NCBI RefSeq assembly: GCF_047739745.1
Contig: NZ_JBLLVA010000024.1
Coordinates: 9,238-73,237 of the forward strand
DNA: 64,000 nt
Reading direction: 5' to 3'
Source of the DNA: Pseudaminobacter sp047739745
GTDB lineage: Bacteria > Pseudomonadota > Alphaproteobacteria > Rhizobiales > Rhizobiaceae
Positions 9,356 to 17,940 of this stretch are shown here, piece after piece. Position 1 is the first letter of the stretch. Each line of letters starts with the position of its first letter. The notes under the pieces were generated by a model. It saw nothing but the letters and a program-made list of their open reading frames with translations. It searched no databases and was not told where the DNA came from. The translations under genes and the position numbers were made by a program.

Positions 9356-10462
9356 TCAGAGCTTGTTGTTGCGCTGCTGGATCATCATGAACGTATCGTA
9401 GTTGTATTCCCCGATCTGTGCCCACAGGAAGTGCTCCTTGCGGAACGCCTTGATCGAATCCCAGATCTTCTTGAATGGGGCGTTTGTGGCTTCCATCTCG
9501 GCGTAGACCTCGTTGGTCGCATCGAAACAGGCCGACAATATTTCCTGGCTGAACGGCCGCAACTGTGCGCCGTTGGCAACCAGCGACTTCACCGCGCCCG
9601 GATTAACGTAGTCGTATTTCTGCAGCATGTTCGCATCGGTGGCCTGGGCGGCCACACGCAGCAGCGCCTTGTAGCTGGCCGGCAGTTCTTCCCACTTCGC
9701 CTTGTTGAACATGAAGTGGACCGTCGGCCCGCCTTCCCACCAGCCGGGGTAATAGTAGTAGGGTGCAACCTTGTAGAAGCCGAGCTTCTCGTCGTCATAA
9801 GGCCCGACCCATTCGGCGGCGTCGAGCGTGCCCTTTTCGAGAGCCGGATAGATGTCGCCGCCCGCGAGTTGCTGCGGCACCACGCCCAGTTTCTCGAGCA
9901 CCTTTCCGGCGAAGCCTCCCACGCGGAACTTCAGGCCTTTGAGGTCGGCGACGGTGTTGATTTCCTTGCGGAACCAGCCGCCCATCTGCACGCCGGTGTT
10001 GCCGCCGGGAAGCCCATACAGGCCCTGGCTATCCAGGAACTCGTTGTAAAGATCGTTGCCGCCGCCCTGATAGAGCCAGGCGTTCATGCCGCGCGCGTTG
10101 AGCGAGAACGGAACCGCCGAGCCAAGCGCCCACGTCGGATCCTTGCCCCAGTAATAATATCCCACCGTATGGCACATCTCGACAGTGCCCGCCGCCGCCG
10201 CATCCGCCGCTTGGAGGCCGGGCACCAACTCGCCGCCGGCAAAGGGCTGGATAGTGAAATTGCCGTCGGTCGCTTCGGAGACATACTTGGAAAGCACGTC
10301 CGCGCCGCCATAGATCGTGTCGAGGGATTTCGGGAATGAAGAGGCAAGCCGCCAGTTGATTTTGGGATTGGTCTGGGCGATGGCCGGTGCCGCCAGCGTG
10401 GTCGCGGCGACCGCTCCGGCTCCTGCCAACCCGGCCTTGCCAATAAATGAACGGCGATCCAT
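9356..10462 (-). CDS. TRAP transporter substrate-binding protein (DctP/FcbT1 type), Tat-exported
   Basis: A 368-residue periplasmic solute receptor for the TRAP permeases. The N-terminus MDRRSFIGKAG carries a twin-arginine signal ending in AAPAIAQ near residue 30. WRLASSFPKSLDTIYGG and AAEWVGPYDDEKLGFYKVAPYY match the large FcbT1-like branch of the family. I chose the ATG at 10462 because GGGAGGAA lies just upstream; the frame stays open to 10612. It is convergent with the permease genes rather than in their operon, so it has its own promoter in 10463-10740. The ligand is unknown. Confidence 0.92.
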   Translation of the reverse strand: MDRRSFIGKAGLAGAGAVAATTLAAPAIAQTNPKINWRLASSFPKSLDTIYGGADVLSKYVSEATDGNFTIQPFAGGELVPGLQAADAAAAGTVEMCHTVGYYYWGKDPTWALGSAVPFSLNARGMNAWLYQGGGNDLYNEFLDSQGLYGLPGGNTGVQMGGWFRKEINTVADLKGLKFRVGGFAGKVLEKLGVVPQQLAGGDIYPALEKGTLDAAEWVGPYDDEKLGFYKVAPYYYYPGWWEGGPTVHFMFNKAKWEELPASYKALLRVAAQATDANMLQKYDYVNPGAVKSLVANGAQLRPFSQEILSACFDATNEVYAEMEATNAPFKKIWDSIKAFRKEHFLWAQIGEYNYDTFMMIQQRNNKL

Positions 10463-10608
10463 GTAGTTCCTCCCTTGGATGATCAGGAATGGCGGCCGGA
10501 AACCTTTGGAATTGTCCGGTCTTGCAGCATCAATACTGACAGAACAAAACACAGCGTCTGGAGCAAGTCCAGCGTCAACGGCGCGACGGTGCAGGTCTTC
10601 ACTCGAAC

Positions 10609-10647
10609 GCAAATCATCAGCCCCGGAGCCGCCGAACGATGATTTGC
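10609..10647. promoter_or_regulatory. 10-bp perfect inverted repeat between divergent TRAP receptor and amidotransferase genes
   Basis: GCAAATCATC at 10609-10618 and its exact reverse complement GATGATTTGC at 10638-10647 are separated by 19 bp. The repeat sits within the 278-bp region shared by the promoters of the TRAP binding-protein gene (minus) and the GATase gene (plus). It could be a two-site operator or an RNA hairpin. It does not match a regulator binding site I know. Confidence 0.45.
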
Positions 10648-10740
10648 ACCCTGTCGCACGGCTCTTGAAACTCTATTGGAAAGCGGTCCGAATTTCGCCT
10701 ATTTATAGCGTAACGCCGTCTCCTCAACCGGAAGCATCAG

Positions 10741-11514
10741 ATGCACCAGCCGCTCGTCGCCGTCTCCACGGACGTCAAACAGTTTGAAAACTACAGCTGG
10801 CATGCCACGCCAAGGCAGTATCTGGAGGCGGCGATTGCCGGCTCCGGCGTCTTCCCGGTGCTTGTCCCGAATTTTGGCGATCGTCTCGATCTCGACCAGC
10901 TTCTGCTGTCGGTCGACGGCGTCATGATCACCGGCTCCAAGTCGAACGTGCATCCCTCGCTTTATGGCGGCGACGCGAGCGAGGCGAATGGACCCTATGA
11001 CCATGAACGTGATGCAACCACCCTGCCGCTGATCCGCAAGGCGATCGAGCACGGCGTGCCGCTGTTGGCGATCTGCCGTGGTATCCAGGAAATGAACGTC
11101 GCGCTCGGCGGCACGCTCGCAACCGAAATTCAGGAGCGGGAAGGCGCGCTCGATCATCGCGCGCCGGTCAGCGACAGCCAGGACGAACGCTTCGCCATCC
11201 GCCAGCCGATCACGATCAAGCCCGGCAGTTGCCTGGCCGATGTGTTCGGCGCCGGTGAGATCGTCGTCAATTCCGTTCACCGGCAAGGCGTCGACCGCCT
11301 CGGCTCGAATCTCCAGGTCGAAGCCCTGGCTAGCGACGGAACTGTCGAAGCCGTTTCCGTGAAGGATGCGCGCGCCTTTGCCGTGGGTGTGCAATGGCAT
11401 CCGGAATATTGGGTGAAGTCAGACAACGTCTCGGCGCAGGTCTTTAAGGCGTTCGGCGATGCGGTCCGGCTGCATGCCGCCGCCCGCAGCAGCCTGCGTG
11501 ACGCGGCCGAATAA
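10741..11514 (+). CDS. Class I glutamine amidotransferase-like peptidase, gamma-glutamyl-GABA hydrolase family (PuuD/peptidase C26)
   Basis: A 257-residue cytoplasmic hydrolase of the gamma-glutamyl-gamma-aminobutyrate hydrolase family. The nucleophile cysteine is in LLAICRGIQEMNVALGG near residue 117, and the catalytic histidine and glutamate are in QWHPEYW near residue 220. The family removes gamma-glutamyl groups from small amines, as in putrescine breakdown. A glutamine-synthetase-like gene that could add such groups lies at 18056, not adjacent. To avoid confusion, this PuuD-family hydrolase is unrelated to the urate hydroxylase also called PuuD at 22694. It stands alone, reading away from the TRAP receptor gene; a LacI gene is convergent with it. 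Confidence 0.88.
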   Translation: MHQPLVAVSTDVKQFENYSWHATPRQYLEAAIAGSGVFPVLVPNFGDRLDLDQLLLSVDGVMITGSKSNVHPSLYGGDASEANGPYDHERDATTLPLIRKAIEHGVPLLAICRGIQEMNVALGGTLATEIQEREGALDHRAPVSDSQDERFAIRQPITIKPGSCLADVFGAGEIVVNSVHRQGVDRLGSNLQVEALASDGTVEAVSVKDARAFAVGVQWHPEYWVKSDNVSAQVFKAFGDAVRLHAAARSSLRDAAE

Positions 11515-11541
11515 GGCCCTTCCGCTTTCCCTGCTGCTCGA

Positions 11542-12564
11542 TCAGGAGCGGACCACCGGCTTTCCCGTAGACTGCCTGACATGGAGTTCAGGCCGGATAA
11601 GTTCCTGCGAACGCCGCACCGGCTGGCCGTTGAGCTTGTCGAGCAGCGCGCTCGCCGCGCGCCGTCCGACTTCGCGCTGCCCGTTCCAGACAGTGGTGAG
11701 CGCGGGCGTGGCGATCGCCGCCTCCTCCAGATCGTCATAGCCTGTGACCGATATGTCCACGCCCGGTACGAGGCCGGCACGCGAAATGCCATTCATCAGG
11801 CCGATCGCCACCAGATCGTTCCAGCAGACGGCCGCCGTCGGCCGGTCCTTGAGCGCCAGGAACTGACCGGCGGCCTCGAAGCCCGCCTGTTTGGTGCGCG
11901 GCCCCGGAATGCGCCAGGTCGGCTTGACCTCGAGACCTGCGGTCTCCATCGCCGCGACGTAGCCCTGGTAGCGGTCGCGTCCGGTCGAGGTCTGGTCGGT
12001 GCCGCCGATCATGGCGATGCGCTTGTGCCCGAGCGAAATAAGGTGATTGGTGGCAAGGCCGGTGCCATAGGCATCATCGCCGCGAAACACCGGCACGTGC
12101 GCACCCTCGACGGTGCGGGCGATCAGCACAGCCGGCAGGCCGTTTTCCTCGGCCATGATGATGTCTTCGGGCGGCGTGCCGATCGCCGGCGACATGATCA
12201 CCCCATCAGCGCCCAGTTGCAGCAGCGTGTCGATGAAGGTTCGCTGCTTTTCCAGCTGGTCGTAATGATTGGAAAGGATGAAGGTTTGCCGGCTGCGGTC
12301 GAGCTCGCTTTCGATGGAACGCAATATTTCCGCGAAGAACGGGTTCATGATGTCATGCACGACAACGCCGACGATCCCCGAGCGCGAGGTGCGCAGGCTG
12401 GCCGCACGGCGATTGTAGATGTAGCCGATCGCTCGCGCATGTTCCTTGATACGGTCGCGGGTGCCATCGGCGACCAGCGGGCTGTCACGCAGCGCCAAGG
12501 ACACGGTGGCCGTCGAAACGCCAAGCGCGTCGGCGATGGTCGAAAGCTTGATCTTCTGAGCCAG
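11542..12564 (-). CDS. LacI-family transcriptional regulator (probable CTG start)
   Basis: A sugar- or metabolite-responsive repressor of about 340 residues. The helix-turn-helix reads KIKLSTIADALGVSTATVS, which is the usual LacI N-terminus, followed by the hinge and a periplasmic-binding-protein-like effector domain (DIMNPFFAEILRSIE, GGTDQTSTGRDRYQGY, DISVTGYDDLE). The frame has no ATG before the HTH. The only reasonable start is CTG at 12562-12564, five bases after GGAGG at 12570-12574. A shorter GTG start at 12504 would destroy the HTH. A perfect palindrome at 12586-12606 lies 22-42 nt upstream, so autoregulation is likely. Targets may be this gene and a neighbour such as the DMT transporter or the GATase. 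Confidence 0.88.
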   Translation of the reverse strand: MAQKIKLSTIADALGVSTATVSLALRDSPLVADGTRDRIKEHARAIGYIYNRRAASLRTSRSGIVGVVVHDIMNPFFAEILRSIESELDRSRQTFILSNHYDQLEKQRTFIDTLLQLGADGVIMSPAIGTPPEDIIMAEENGLPAVLIARTVEGAHVPVFRGDDAYGTGLATNHLISLGHKRIAMIGGTDQTSTGRDRYQGYVAAMETAGLEVKPTWRIPGPRTKQAGFEAAGQFLALKDRPTAAVCWNDLVAIGLMNGISRAGLVPGVDISVTGYDDLEEAAIATPALTTVWNGQREVGRRAASALLDKLNGQPVRRSQELIRPELHVRQSTGKPVVRS

Positions 12565-12585
12565 AGCGTCCTCCAGGCAGGCAAT

Positions 12586-12606
12586 CGATTTAAACTGTTT
12601 AAATCG
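12586..12606. promoter_or_regulatory. Palindromic operator, probably LacI autoregulatory site
   Basis: CGATTTAAAC and GTTTAAATCG form perfect 10-bp arms around a single central T at 12596. The AT-rich half sites and odd-length symmetry suit a LacI-family dimer. It sits immediately 5' of the LacI gene, where it would overlap the promoter or transcript start. Confidence 0.65.
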
Positions 12607-12632
12607 GCCTTATGCCATCGAACGCTGTCGAA

Positions 12633-13574
12633 TCAAAGCCTTTTTGCCAAGTCGCCATCTTCGGCGCTGGGAACGCTTCGACTTGCAAGCCGCAGCCTGT
12701 GTTCCCGGTGCACGATGTAGAGACCGCTGGCCACGATGATGCCGGCGCCGACCATGGTCCAGGCGTCAGGAAACTGGTCGAAGATCATGTAGCCAAGGCC
12801 GACCATCCAGACCATTTGCAGATAAGGATAGGGCGCGAGAGCCGTGGCCGTCGCCTGTCGGTAGGCCTGTATCAGCAGCCAATGGCCGAATCCGCCGAAA
12901 AAGCCGAGCATCAGCAGGATCGCGAGGTGAAAGGCGTCCGAGGGCATCGAGGCAGTGTAGGGCACCACCGGCAGCATCATCACCACAGGCGCGAGCGCCG
13001 AATAGAAGATGAGGCTCTCGGGCGTTTCCTTCGCGCCCATGTGCCGGGTCATGAGGACATAGAGGCTGTAGCTGACCATGGCAGTCAGCGCGTGAATATG
13101 CCCGATCTGGAAACTTCCCACGCCCGGCCTTGTGATGACGATGACGCCGACGAAGCCGACAAGAATGGCCAGCCAGCGCCGCCAGCCGGCCCATTCGCCA
13201 AGCAGCGGACCGGCAAGCGCGGTGATGACCATCGGCGCGAAGAAGAAGATCGAGGTTGTCTGGGCAAGTTGCAGCGTCTCCAACGCCTTGAAGTTGAAGA
13301 AGGTCGAGCCGAACAGGAAGACGCCGCGCAGCACCTGCAGCGGCAGGCTGCGGACGCGGAACATCGCCGGGTTGCGCCAACAGCGAAACAGCACCAACGC
13401 CAGCACCACATGTACCGTGAACCGCACCCACGACACGAATGGCGCCGACATGCCCGAAAGCACCAGATATTTTGCGCTGGCGTCGAGGCAGGAAAATAGC
13501 ATGCCGGCGCCGAACACCAGCAGGATCGCCGAGAGCGGCGTTGCCGTTTCAGTTTGTGTGGAAGACGTGCTCAC
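12633..13574 (-). CDS. DMT-family (EamA) transporter, RhtA/RarD-like
   Basis: A 313-residue inner-membrane protein with about ten hydrophobic helices in two EamA halves (first half starting SAILLVFGAGMLFSCLDASAKYL; second half around HIHALTAMVSYSLYVLMTRHMG). Members export amino acids or metabolites or take up small solutes. The substrate cannot be inferred. The start is a GTG at 13574 without a strong ribosome site. The end is 69 bp before the LacI gene on the same strand, with the LacI palindrome between them. Confidence 0.85.
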   Translation of the reverse strand: MSTSSTQTETATPLSAILLVFGAGMLFSCLDASAKYLVLSGMSAPFVSWVRFTVHVVLALVLFRCWRNPAMFRVRSLPLQVLRGVFLFGSTFFNFKALETLQLAQTTSIFFFAPMVITALAGPLLGEWAGWRRWLAILVGFVGVIVITRPGVGSFQIGHIHALTAMVSYSLYVLMTRHMGAKETPESLIFYSALAPVVMMLPVVPYTASMPSDAFHLAILLMLGFFGGFGHWLLIQAYRQATATALAPYPYLQMVWMVGLGYMIFDQFPDAWTMVGAGIIVASGLYIVHREHRLRLASRSVPSAEDGDLAKRL

Positions 13575-13667
13575 AAATGCCCGACCGACTGATTCTTGGC
13601 AATGAGCATCGCTTGCCGGCTATCGCGCGGGCAAGCCGGAAAGCTATGGTCCAGGCCCGAACGAGCG

Positions 13668-14147
13668 TTATTCTTCCAGTTCCATCGCCTCAGCCTCGAC
13701 TTCCGCCTCGGCCGTCGCGCTGTCGGAGAGATTGGCTTCGATCTTGGAAAGCAGTTTTGCCAGCAGCTTCTGGTCCTTCTTGTCGAGGCCGCGAAAGGCA
13801 AGCTTTTCGGTTTTGCGGACAGATTTTTCGATGGCGCGGATCGTCTCGCGCCCCGCCTCGCTGAGGAAGATGTGGGCCTGTCGCGCATCGGCTTCCGAGG
13901 CGCGCTTTTCCAGAAAGCCCTGGACCTGCAGCCGGTTGATGGTTTTGGTGATGGTCGGCGGACGAACGCCCAATCTGGCGGCTAGCTGGCCTGGCGTTTG
14001 CCCATCCTGTTGGTCGAGCGCCAGCATCACCTGGTCCTGCCCGGCGTAAAATCCATGCGCCATCAGCCGGGCGGCAAGTGCGGTGCGCGACAGCCTCGCC
14101 GCCGAATGCAGCCGGCTCATCGTCGCGCTTCTGTTGGTCTTGGCCAT
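13668..14147 (-). CDS. MarR-family transcriptional regulator
   Basis: A 159-residue winged-helix regulator. The DNA-binding core reads DGQTPGQLAARLGVRPPTITKTINRLQVQGFLEKRASEADARQ, with the recognition helix RPPTITKTINRL and the wing that follows. The C-terminus ends in an unusual acidic Ala/Glu run (AEAEVEAEAMELEE). The ATG at 14147 is preceded by AGGAGTGG; the open frame continues upstream to 14264 but that part looks non-coding. It is divergent from the COG0523 gene. Confidence 0.87.
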   Translation of the reverse strand: MAKTNRSATMSRLHSAARLSRTALAARLMAHGFYAGQDQVMLALDQQDGQTPGQLAARLGVRPPTITKTINRLQVQGFLEKRASEADARQAHIFLSEAGRETIRAIEKSVRKTEKLAFRGLDKKDQKLLAKLLSKIEANLSDSATAEAEVEAEAMELEE

Positions 14148-14263
14148 TGCTCGTTCCACTCCTGGCCGCACCGATGCCCGGCGCGCAGAATAATTGCCGA
14201 AAGCTTGATGGCAATCGAAATTGCCCCCAAGGCACGAACGCCTAATGCCAGATACACATTTCA

Positions 14264-14281
14264 TTTAGATGACAAACTAAA
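14264..14281. promoter_or_regulatory. Possible MarR operator
   Basis: TTTAG at 14264-14268 and CTAAA at 14277-14281 flank 8 bp, giving an 18-bp imperfect palindrome in the 242-bp gap between the MarR gene and the divergent COG0523 gene. Size and AT content suit a MarR dimer. Assignment is inference. Confidence 0.4.
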
Positions 14282-14389
14282 TTCCACCCCGCCTGACACA
14301 AATCCGATGGTGCGAAACGGCGCTATTGGCACGTGCAAAACCGCAATCGCCGTCCTATATGGAGGCGACAATTCCCATCGAGGACCACA

Positions 14390-15457
14390 ATGAGCGAAGC
14401 ACAAACGCAGATTCCGGTGACGGTGCTGACGGGCTATCTCGGCTCGGGCAAGACGACGCTGCTGAACCGCATCCTCTCCGAAAACCACGGCAAGCGCTAC
14501 GCCGTCATCGTCAACGAGTTTGGCGAGATCGGCATCGACAACGACCTGATCGTGGAGTCCGATGAGGAAATCTACGAAATGAACAATGGCTGCGTCTGCT
14601 GCACGGTACGCGGAGACCTGATCCGCGTCGTCGAAGGCTTGATGCGCCGCCCCGGCCGCTTCGACGCCATCGTGGTGGAGACCACCGGCCTTGCCGATCC
14701 CGTCCCGGTCGCGCAGACCTTCTTCATGGACGAGGATGTCCGCTCTAAGACCAAGCTCGATGCCGTGGTGGCGCTGGTCGATGCCAAGCATCTGCCGCTG
14801 CGCCTGAAGGATTCCCGCGAGGCCGAAGACCAGATCGCTTTCGCCGACGTGGTGCTGCTCAACAAGACCGATCTTGTCACGCCTGAGGAGCTGCGCGAGG
14901 TCGAGGCGACGATCCGCGCCATCAACCCCGCAGCTACGATCCATCGAACCACGCGCGCAGGCGTGAAACTCGAAGAGGTGCTCGACCGTGGCGCCTTCGA
15001 TCTCAGCCGGGCGCTGGAAAACGACCCGCATTTCCTCGAAGCGCATGACGACCATGACCATGAATGCGGACCCGATTGCGACCACGACCACCATCACCAC
15101 GGACATGATCATCATCACCACCACGATCACGACCATGGCGCTGCTTCGGCAATCCATGACGTGACGGTGCAGTCCGTGTCGCTGCGCGGCGCGGAAATGG
15201 ACCCGAAGAAGTTCTTTCCGTGGATCGAGAAGATCACGCAGATGGAGGGTCCCAATATATTGCGGCTGAAGGGCATCATTGCCTTCAAGGACGATCCGGA
15301 GCGTTATGTCGTCCAAGGTGTCCACATGATCGTCGAAGGCGACCATCAGCGCGCCTGGAAGGACGGCGAAAAACATGAAAGCCGCCTCGTCTTCATCGGC
15401 CGCGAACTGGACGCCGAACGGCTGAAGCGCAGCTTCGACGCCTGTCAGGCGGCGTGA
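14390..15457 (+). CDS. CobW/COG0523 G3E GTPase, probable zinc metallochaperone
   Basis: A cytoplasmic GTPase of 355 residues thought to deliver metal, usually zinc, to client enzymes. The Walker A motif GYLGSGKTTLLNR is near residue 14-26, the signature GCVCC near residue 66-70, and the guanine motif NKTD near residue 160. A strongly His-rich stretch at about residues 218-252 (repeated HDHDHH-type runs plus ECGPDC) suits metal storage. The C-terminal CobW_C domain begins near residue 265. The ATG at 14390 follows AGGA. The next gene, 6 bp on, is a WD40 protein that is commonly paired with this family in alphaproteobacteria. I saw no clear Zur box upstream. Confidence 0.93.
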   Translation: MSEAQTQIPVTVLTGYLGSGKTTLLNRILSENHGKRYAVIVNEFGEIGIDNDLIVESDEEIYEMNNGCVCCTVRGDLIRVVEGLMRRPGRFDAIVVETTGLADPVPVAQTFFMDEDVRSKTKLDAVVALVDAKHLPLRLKDSREAEDQIAFADVVLLNKTDLVTPEELREVEATIRAINPAATIHRTTRAGVKLEEVLDRGAFDLSRALENDPHFLEAHDDHDHECGPDCDHDHHHHGHDHHHHHDHDHGAASAIHDVTVQSVSLRGAEMDPKKFFPWIEKITQMEGPNILRLKGIIAFKDDPERYVVQGVHMIVEGDHQRAWKDGEKHESRLVFIGRELDAERLKRSFDACQAA

Positions 15458-15463
15458 TTCTCA

Positions 15464-16438
15464 ATGCCCACAGTCGCCCCTCTTGATCTCGAAGGTCATT
15501 GCATCGCCGCCCTGTTCCTGGGCGGCGTTCCGCATTTCGCGCTGGCCGATGGCGTCGTTCACCGACTCGATCATGGCCACAAATGGACCGAACTGCATGA
15601 AGGCCTGCTTTGCGCCGACTACGATCCGGCTCAAGACCGTCTCATCACCGGCGGCGAGGACGGCAAGGTGTGTGCGCTGCGGCCCGGCGATACCGTCGAG
15701 GCGTTGGCCGAGATCGGGAAGAAATGGATCGCCAGCGTGGCAAGCGGCCCGCAAGGCGCGGTTGCTTTCGCCACCGGCAAGACGGCCTACGCGCGGCTCC
15801 CAGATGGCAAGGTCAAGGAGTTCGTCCACCCGCGCTCGGTCGAGGGGCTCGCCTTCGCGCCCAAAGGCATGCGTTTCGGGGTCGCTCGCTACAACGGCGC
15901 GACATTGCACTTTCCTGCAACCGAGGGAAAACCAGTGGAACTGGAATGGGCGGGCGCCCATACCGGTATCACCTTCTCGCCGGACGGCAATTTCGTCGTC
16001 ACCACAATGCAGGAAAACGCGCTGCACGGCTGGAAGCTTGCCGACGGCAAGCACATGCGCATGAGTGGCTACCCGCTTAAGGTCAAAAGCCTGTCATGGA
16101 GCGCCAAAGGCAAATGGCTGGCAAGCTCCGGCGCGCCGGCGGCAATCGTATGGCCGTTTTCCGGCAAAGACGGGCCGATGGGCAAGGCGCCGCTGGAGCT
16201 CGGTACCCGCGGCAATACCGCCGTGACCTGCGTCGCCTGCCATCCTAGCCAGGATATCGTCGCCATCGGCTACAATGACGGCATGGTGCTCGCCGCCCGC
16301 TTCGCCGACCAGAAGGAGGTGTTGCTGCGTCGTCCCGGCAAAGGCGCCATTACTTCCATGGCCTGGGACGACGAGGAGCGACGCCTGGTTTTCGGTTCCG
16401 ACGCCGGCGACTGCGGCGTGATCGATATCACCGGCTGA
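15464..16438 (+). CDS. WD40-repeat protein paired with COG0523 GTPase
   Basis: A 324-residue beta-propeller protein. Repeats are visible as D-G-x-V and similar blades (for example ADYDPAQDRLITGGEDGKVCALR, SPDGNFVVTTMQENALHGWKL, SWSAKGKWLASSGAPAAIVWPFSG and the last SMAWDDEERRLVFGSDAGDCGVIDI). No signal peptide is seen. It follows the COG0523 gene by 6 bp and must be co-transcribed. The propeller probably serves as a protein-binding partner in metal delivery, but its job is not established. Confidence 0.87.
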   Translation: MPTVAPLDLEGHCIAALFLGGVPHFALADGVVHRLDHGHKWTELHEGLLCADYDPAQDRLITGGEDGKVCALRPGDTVEALAEIGKKWIASVASGPQGAVAFATGKTAYARLPDGKVKEFVHPRSVEGLAFAPKGMRFGVARYNGATLHFPATEGKPVELEWAGAHTGITFSPDGNFVVTTMQENALHGWKLADGKHMRMSGYPLKVKSLSWSAKGKWLASSGAPAAIVWPFSGKDGPMGKAPLELGTRGNTAVTCVACHPSQDIVAIGYNDGMVLAARFADQKEVLLRRPGKGAITSMAWDDEERRLVFGSDAGDCGVIDITG

Positions 16439-16461
16439 ACCCGCAAAGGGCGCACCATTGC

Positions 16462-16479
16462 CTGCCCGCCAGCGGGCAG
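16462..16479. terminator. GC hairpin downstream of the COG0523-WD40 operon
   Basis: CTGCCCGC at 16462-16469 and GCGGGCAG at 16472-16479 are perfect 8-bp complements with a very short centre, 24 bp after the WD40 stop. No T-run follows, so it may act as a processing or weak termination structure. Confidence 0.35.
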
Positions 16480-16519
16480 CTACAAACCAAGGCTTGCAGG
16501 GGCAATCAGGCAGGCAATC

Positions 16520-17902
16520 TTGGACATATCGAAGAGCAGGGCCGCAACACAGGGCGGCGTCAGTCTGGCGCGAATAGACGAGATTCAAGCGGCGGAGACG
16601 CGAGACTTCCGTGCCGCCCGCCCGAAATCCGAAGCGGCCATAGGCAACGGGCTGGCCGGCTTTTTCGGCGGCGTACCGATGCACTGGATGAAGGATTGGC
16701 CGACGCCGTTCCCCATCCTGGTCGAGCGCGCCAAGGGCGCCACCATCACCGATACAGATGGCAACCGGCTGGCCGATTTCTGCCTCGGCGATACAGGCTC
16801 GATGTTCGGCCATTCGCCGGAACCGGTTGCCCGCGCCATCCGTCGCCAAAGCAGGCGGGGCCTCACCTACATGCTGCCTTCCGAGGACGCACTGGTACTT
16901 GGAGGTTTACTGGCCGAGCGCTTCGGCCTGCCGCACTGGCAGATCGCCACCACCGCCTCGGACGCCAATCGTTTTGCGCTGAGGGTGGCGCGCGCGGTGA
17001 CCGGCCGCTCCAGGATACTGGTCTTCAATGGCTGCTATCACGGCGCTGTGGACGAGACCTTCGTGCGCCTTTTCGACGGAAGGCCCGCCAACAAGGCCGG
17101 GCTTGCCGGTGAATTCCGCGACCTCACGCAAGCCACACGCGTCGTTGAGTTCAACGATCTGGCAGCCCTTGCGGCAGAGCTTGCGCATAAGGACGTCGCC
17201 TGCGTCATCACAGAACCGGTGTTGACCAATTGCTGCATGGTGCTGCCTGAGCCGGGCTTCCTCGAAGGTGTTCGCAGGCTCACCCGCGACAACGGCACGC
17301 TGTTGTTGATCGATGAAACTCATACGATCTCCACCGGGCCCGGCGGGTATACGGGAAAGCATGGGCTTGAGCCTGATCTGTTCGTGCTCGGCAAGCCGGT
17401 TGCCGGCGGCGTTCCGGCCAGCGTGTGGGGCATGAGCGAGGCGGTGGCCTCCAGCTTTGCCGAGTATAATCGCACGAAGGAGCCTGGCTATTCCGGCATC
17501 GGCACGACGCTCTCGGCCAACCCGCTTCAGTTCGCCGCCATGCGCGCGACGCTGGAAGAGGTCATGACCGAGGACAACTATGCCCATATGGAGAAGCTTG
17601 CCGCTCGGCTGGCAGACGGGCTCGAAGCGACGATCAAACGCCACGGTCTGCCTTGGCATGTCGCCCGCGTCGGCGCGCGCGTCGAGTTCATCTGCGCGCC
17701 CGGCCCGCTGCGCAATGGCAGCGAGGCGAGCGCCGCCCACGCGCCTGAGTTGGAAGCGGCGATCCATGTAGCTCTGGTCAATCGCGGCGTGCTGATTGCG
17801 CCCTTCCACAACATGATGCTGATCTCGCCGGCCACGAAGAAACGTCATGTCGACCGGCTCATCGCTGCCTTCGACGATATTGCGGTAAGGCTCGTGGCGT
17901 GA
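16520..17902 (+). CDS. Class III PLP-dependent aminotransferase (glutamate-1-semialdehyde aminomutase-like)
   Basis: A 460-residue pyridoxal-phosphate enzyme. The region GNRLADFCLGDTGSMFGHSPEPV and the block LLIDETHTISTGPGGYTG are class III features, and the internal aldimine lysine is in FVLGKPVAGGVPASVWG near residue 294. It resembles glutamate-1-semialdehyde aminomutase-like aminotransferases that use small amino acids or amines rather than true HemL. The start is a TTG at 16520 with CAGGCAGG upstream. The next gene, 153 bp on past a repeat, encodes a glutamine-synthetase-like enzyme. The two could form an amine or amino-acid utilisation unit, which is inference. Confidence 0.85.
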   Translation: MDISKSRAATQGGVSLARIDEIQAAETRDFRAARPKSEAAIGNGLAGFFGGVPMHWMKDWPTPFPILVERAKGATITDTDGNRLADFCLGDTGSMFGHSPEPVARAIRRQSRRGLTYMLPSEDALVLGGLLAERFGLPHWQIATTASDANRFALRVARAVTGRSRILVFNGCYHGAVDETFVRLFDGRPANKAGLAGEFRDLTQATRVVEFNDLAALAAELAHKDVACVITEPVLTNCCMVLPEPGFLEGVRRLTRDNGTLLLIDETHTISTGPGGYTGKHGLEPDLFVLGKPVAGGVPASVWGMSEAVASSFAEYNRTKEPGYSGIGTTLSANPLQFAAMRATLEEVMTEDNYAHMEKLAARLADGLEATIKRHGLPWHVARVGARVEFICAPGPLRNGSEASAAHAPELEAAIHVALVNRGVLIAPFHNMMLISPATKKRHVDRLIAAFDDIAVRLVA

Positions 17903-17940
17903 GACAAGCGGGCGAAAGGCCCCTCAACCGCCTGCCGGCA

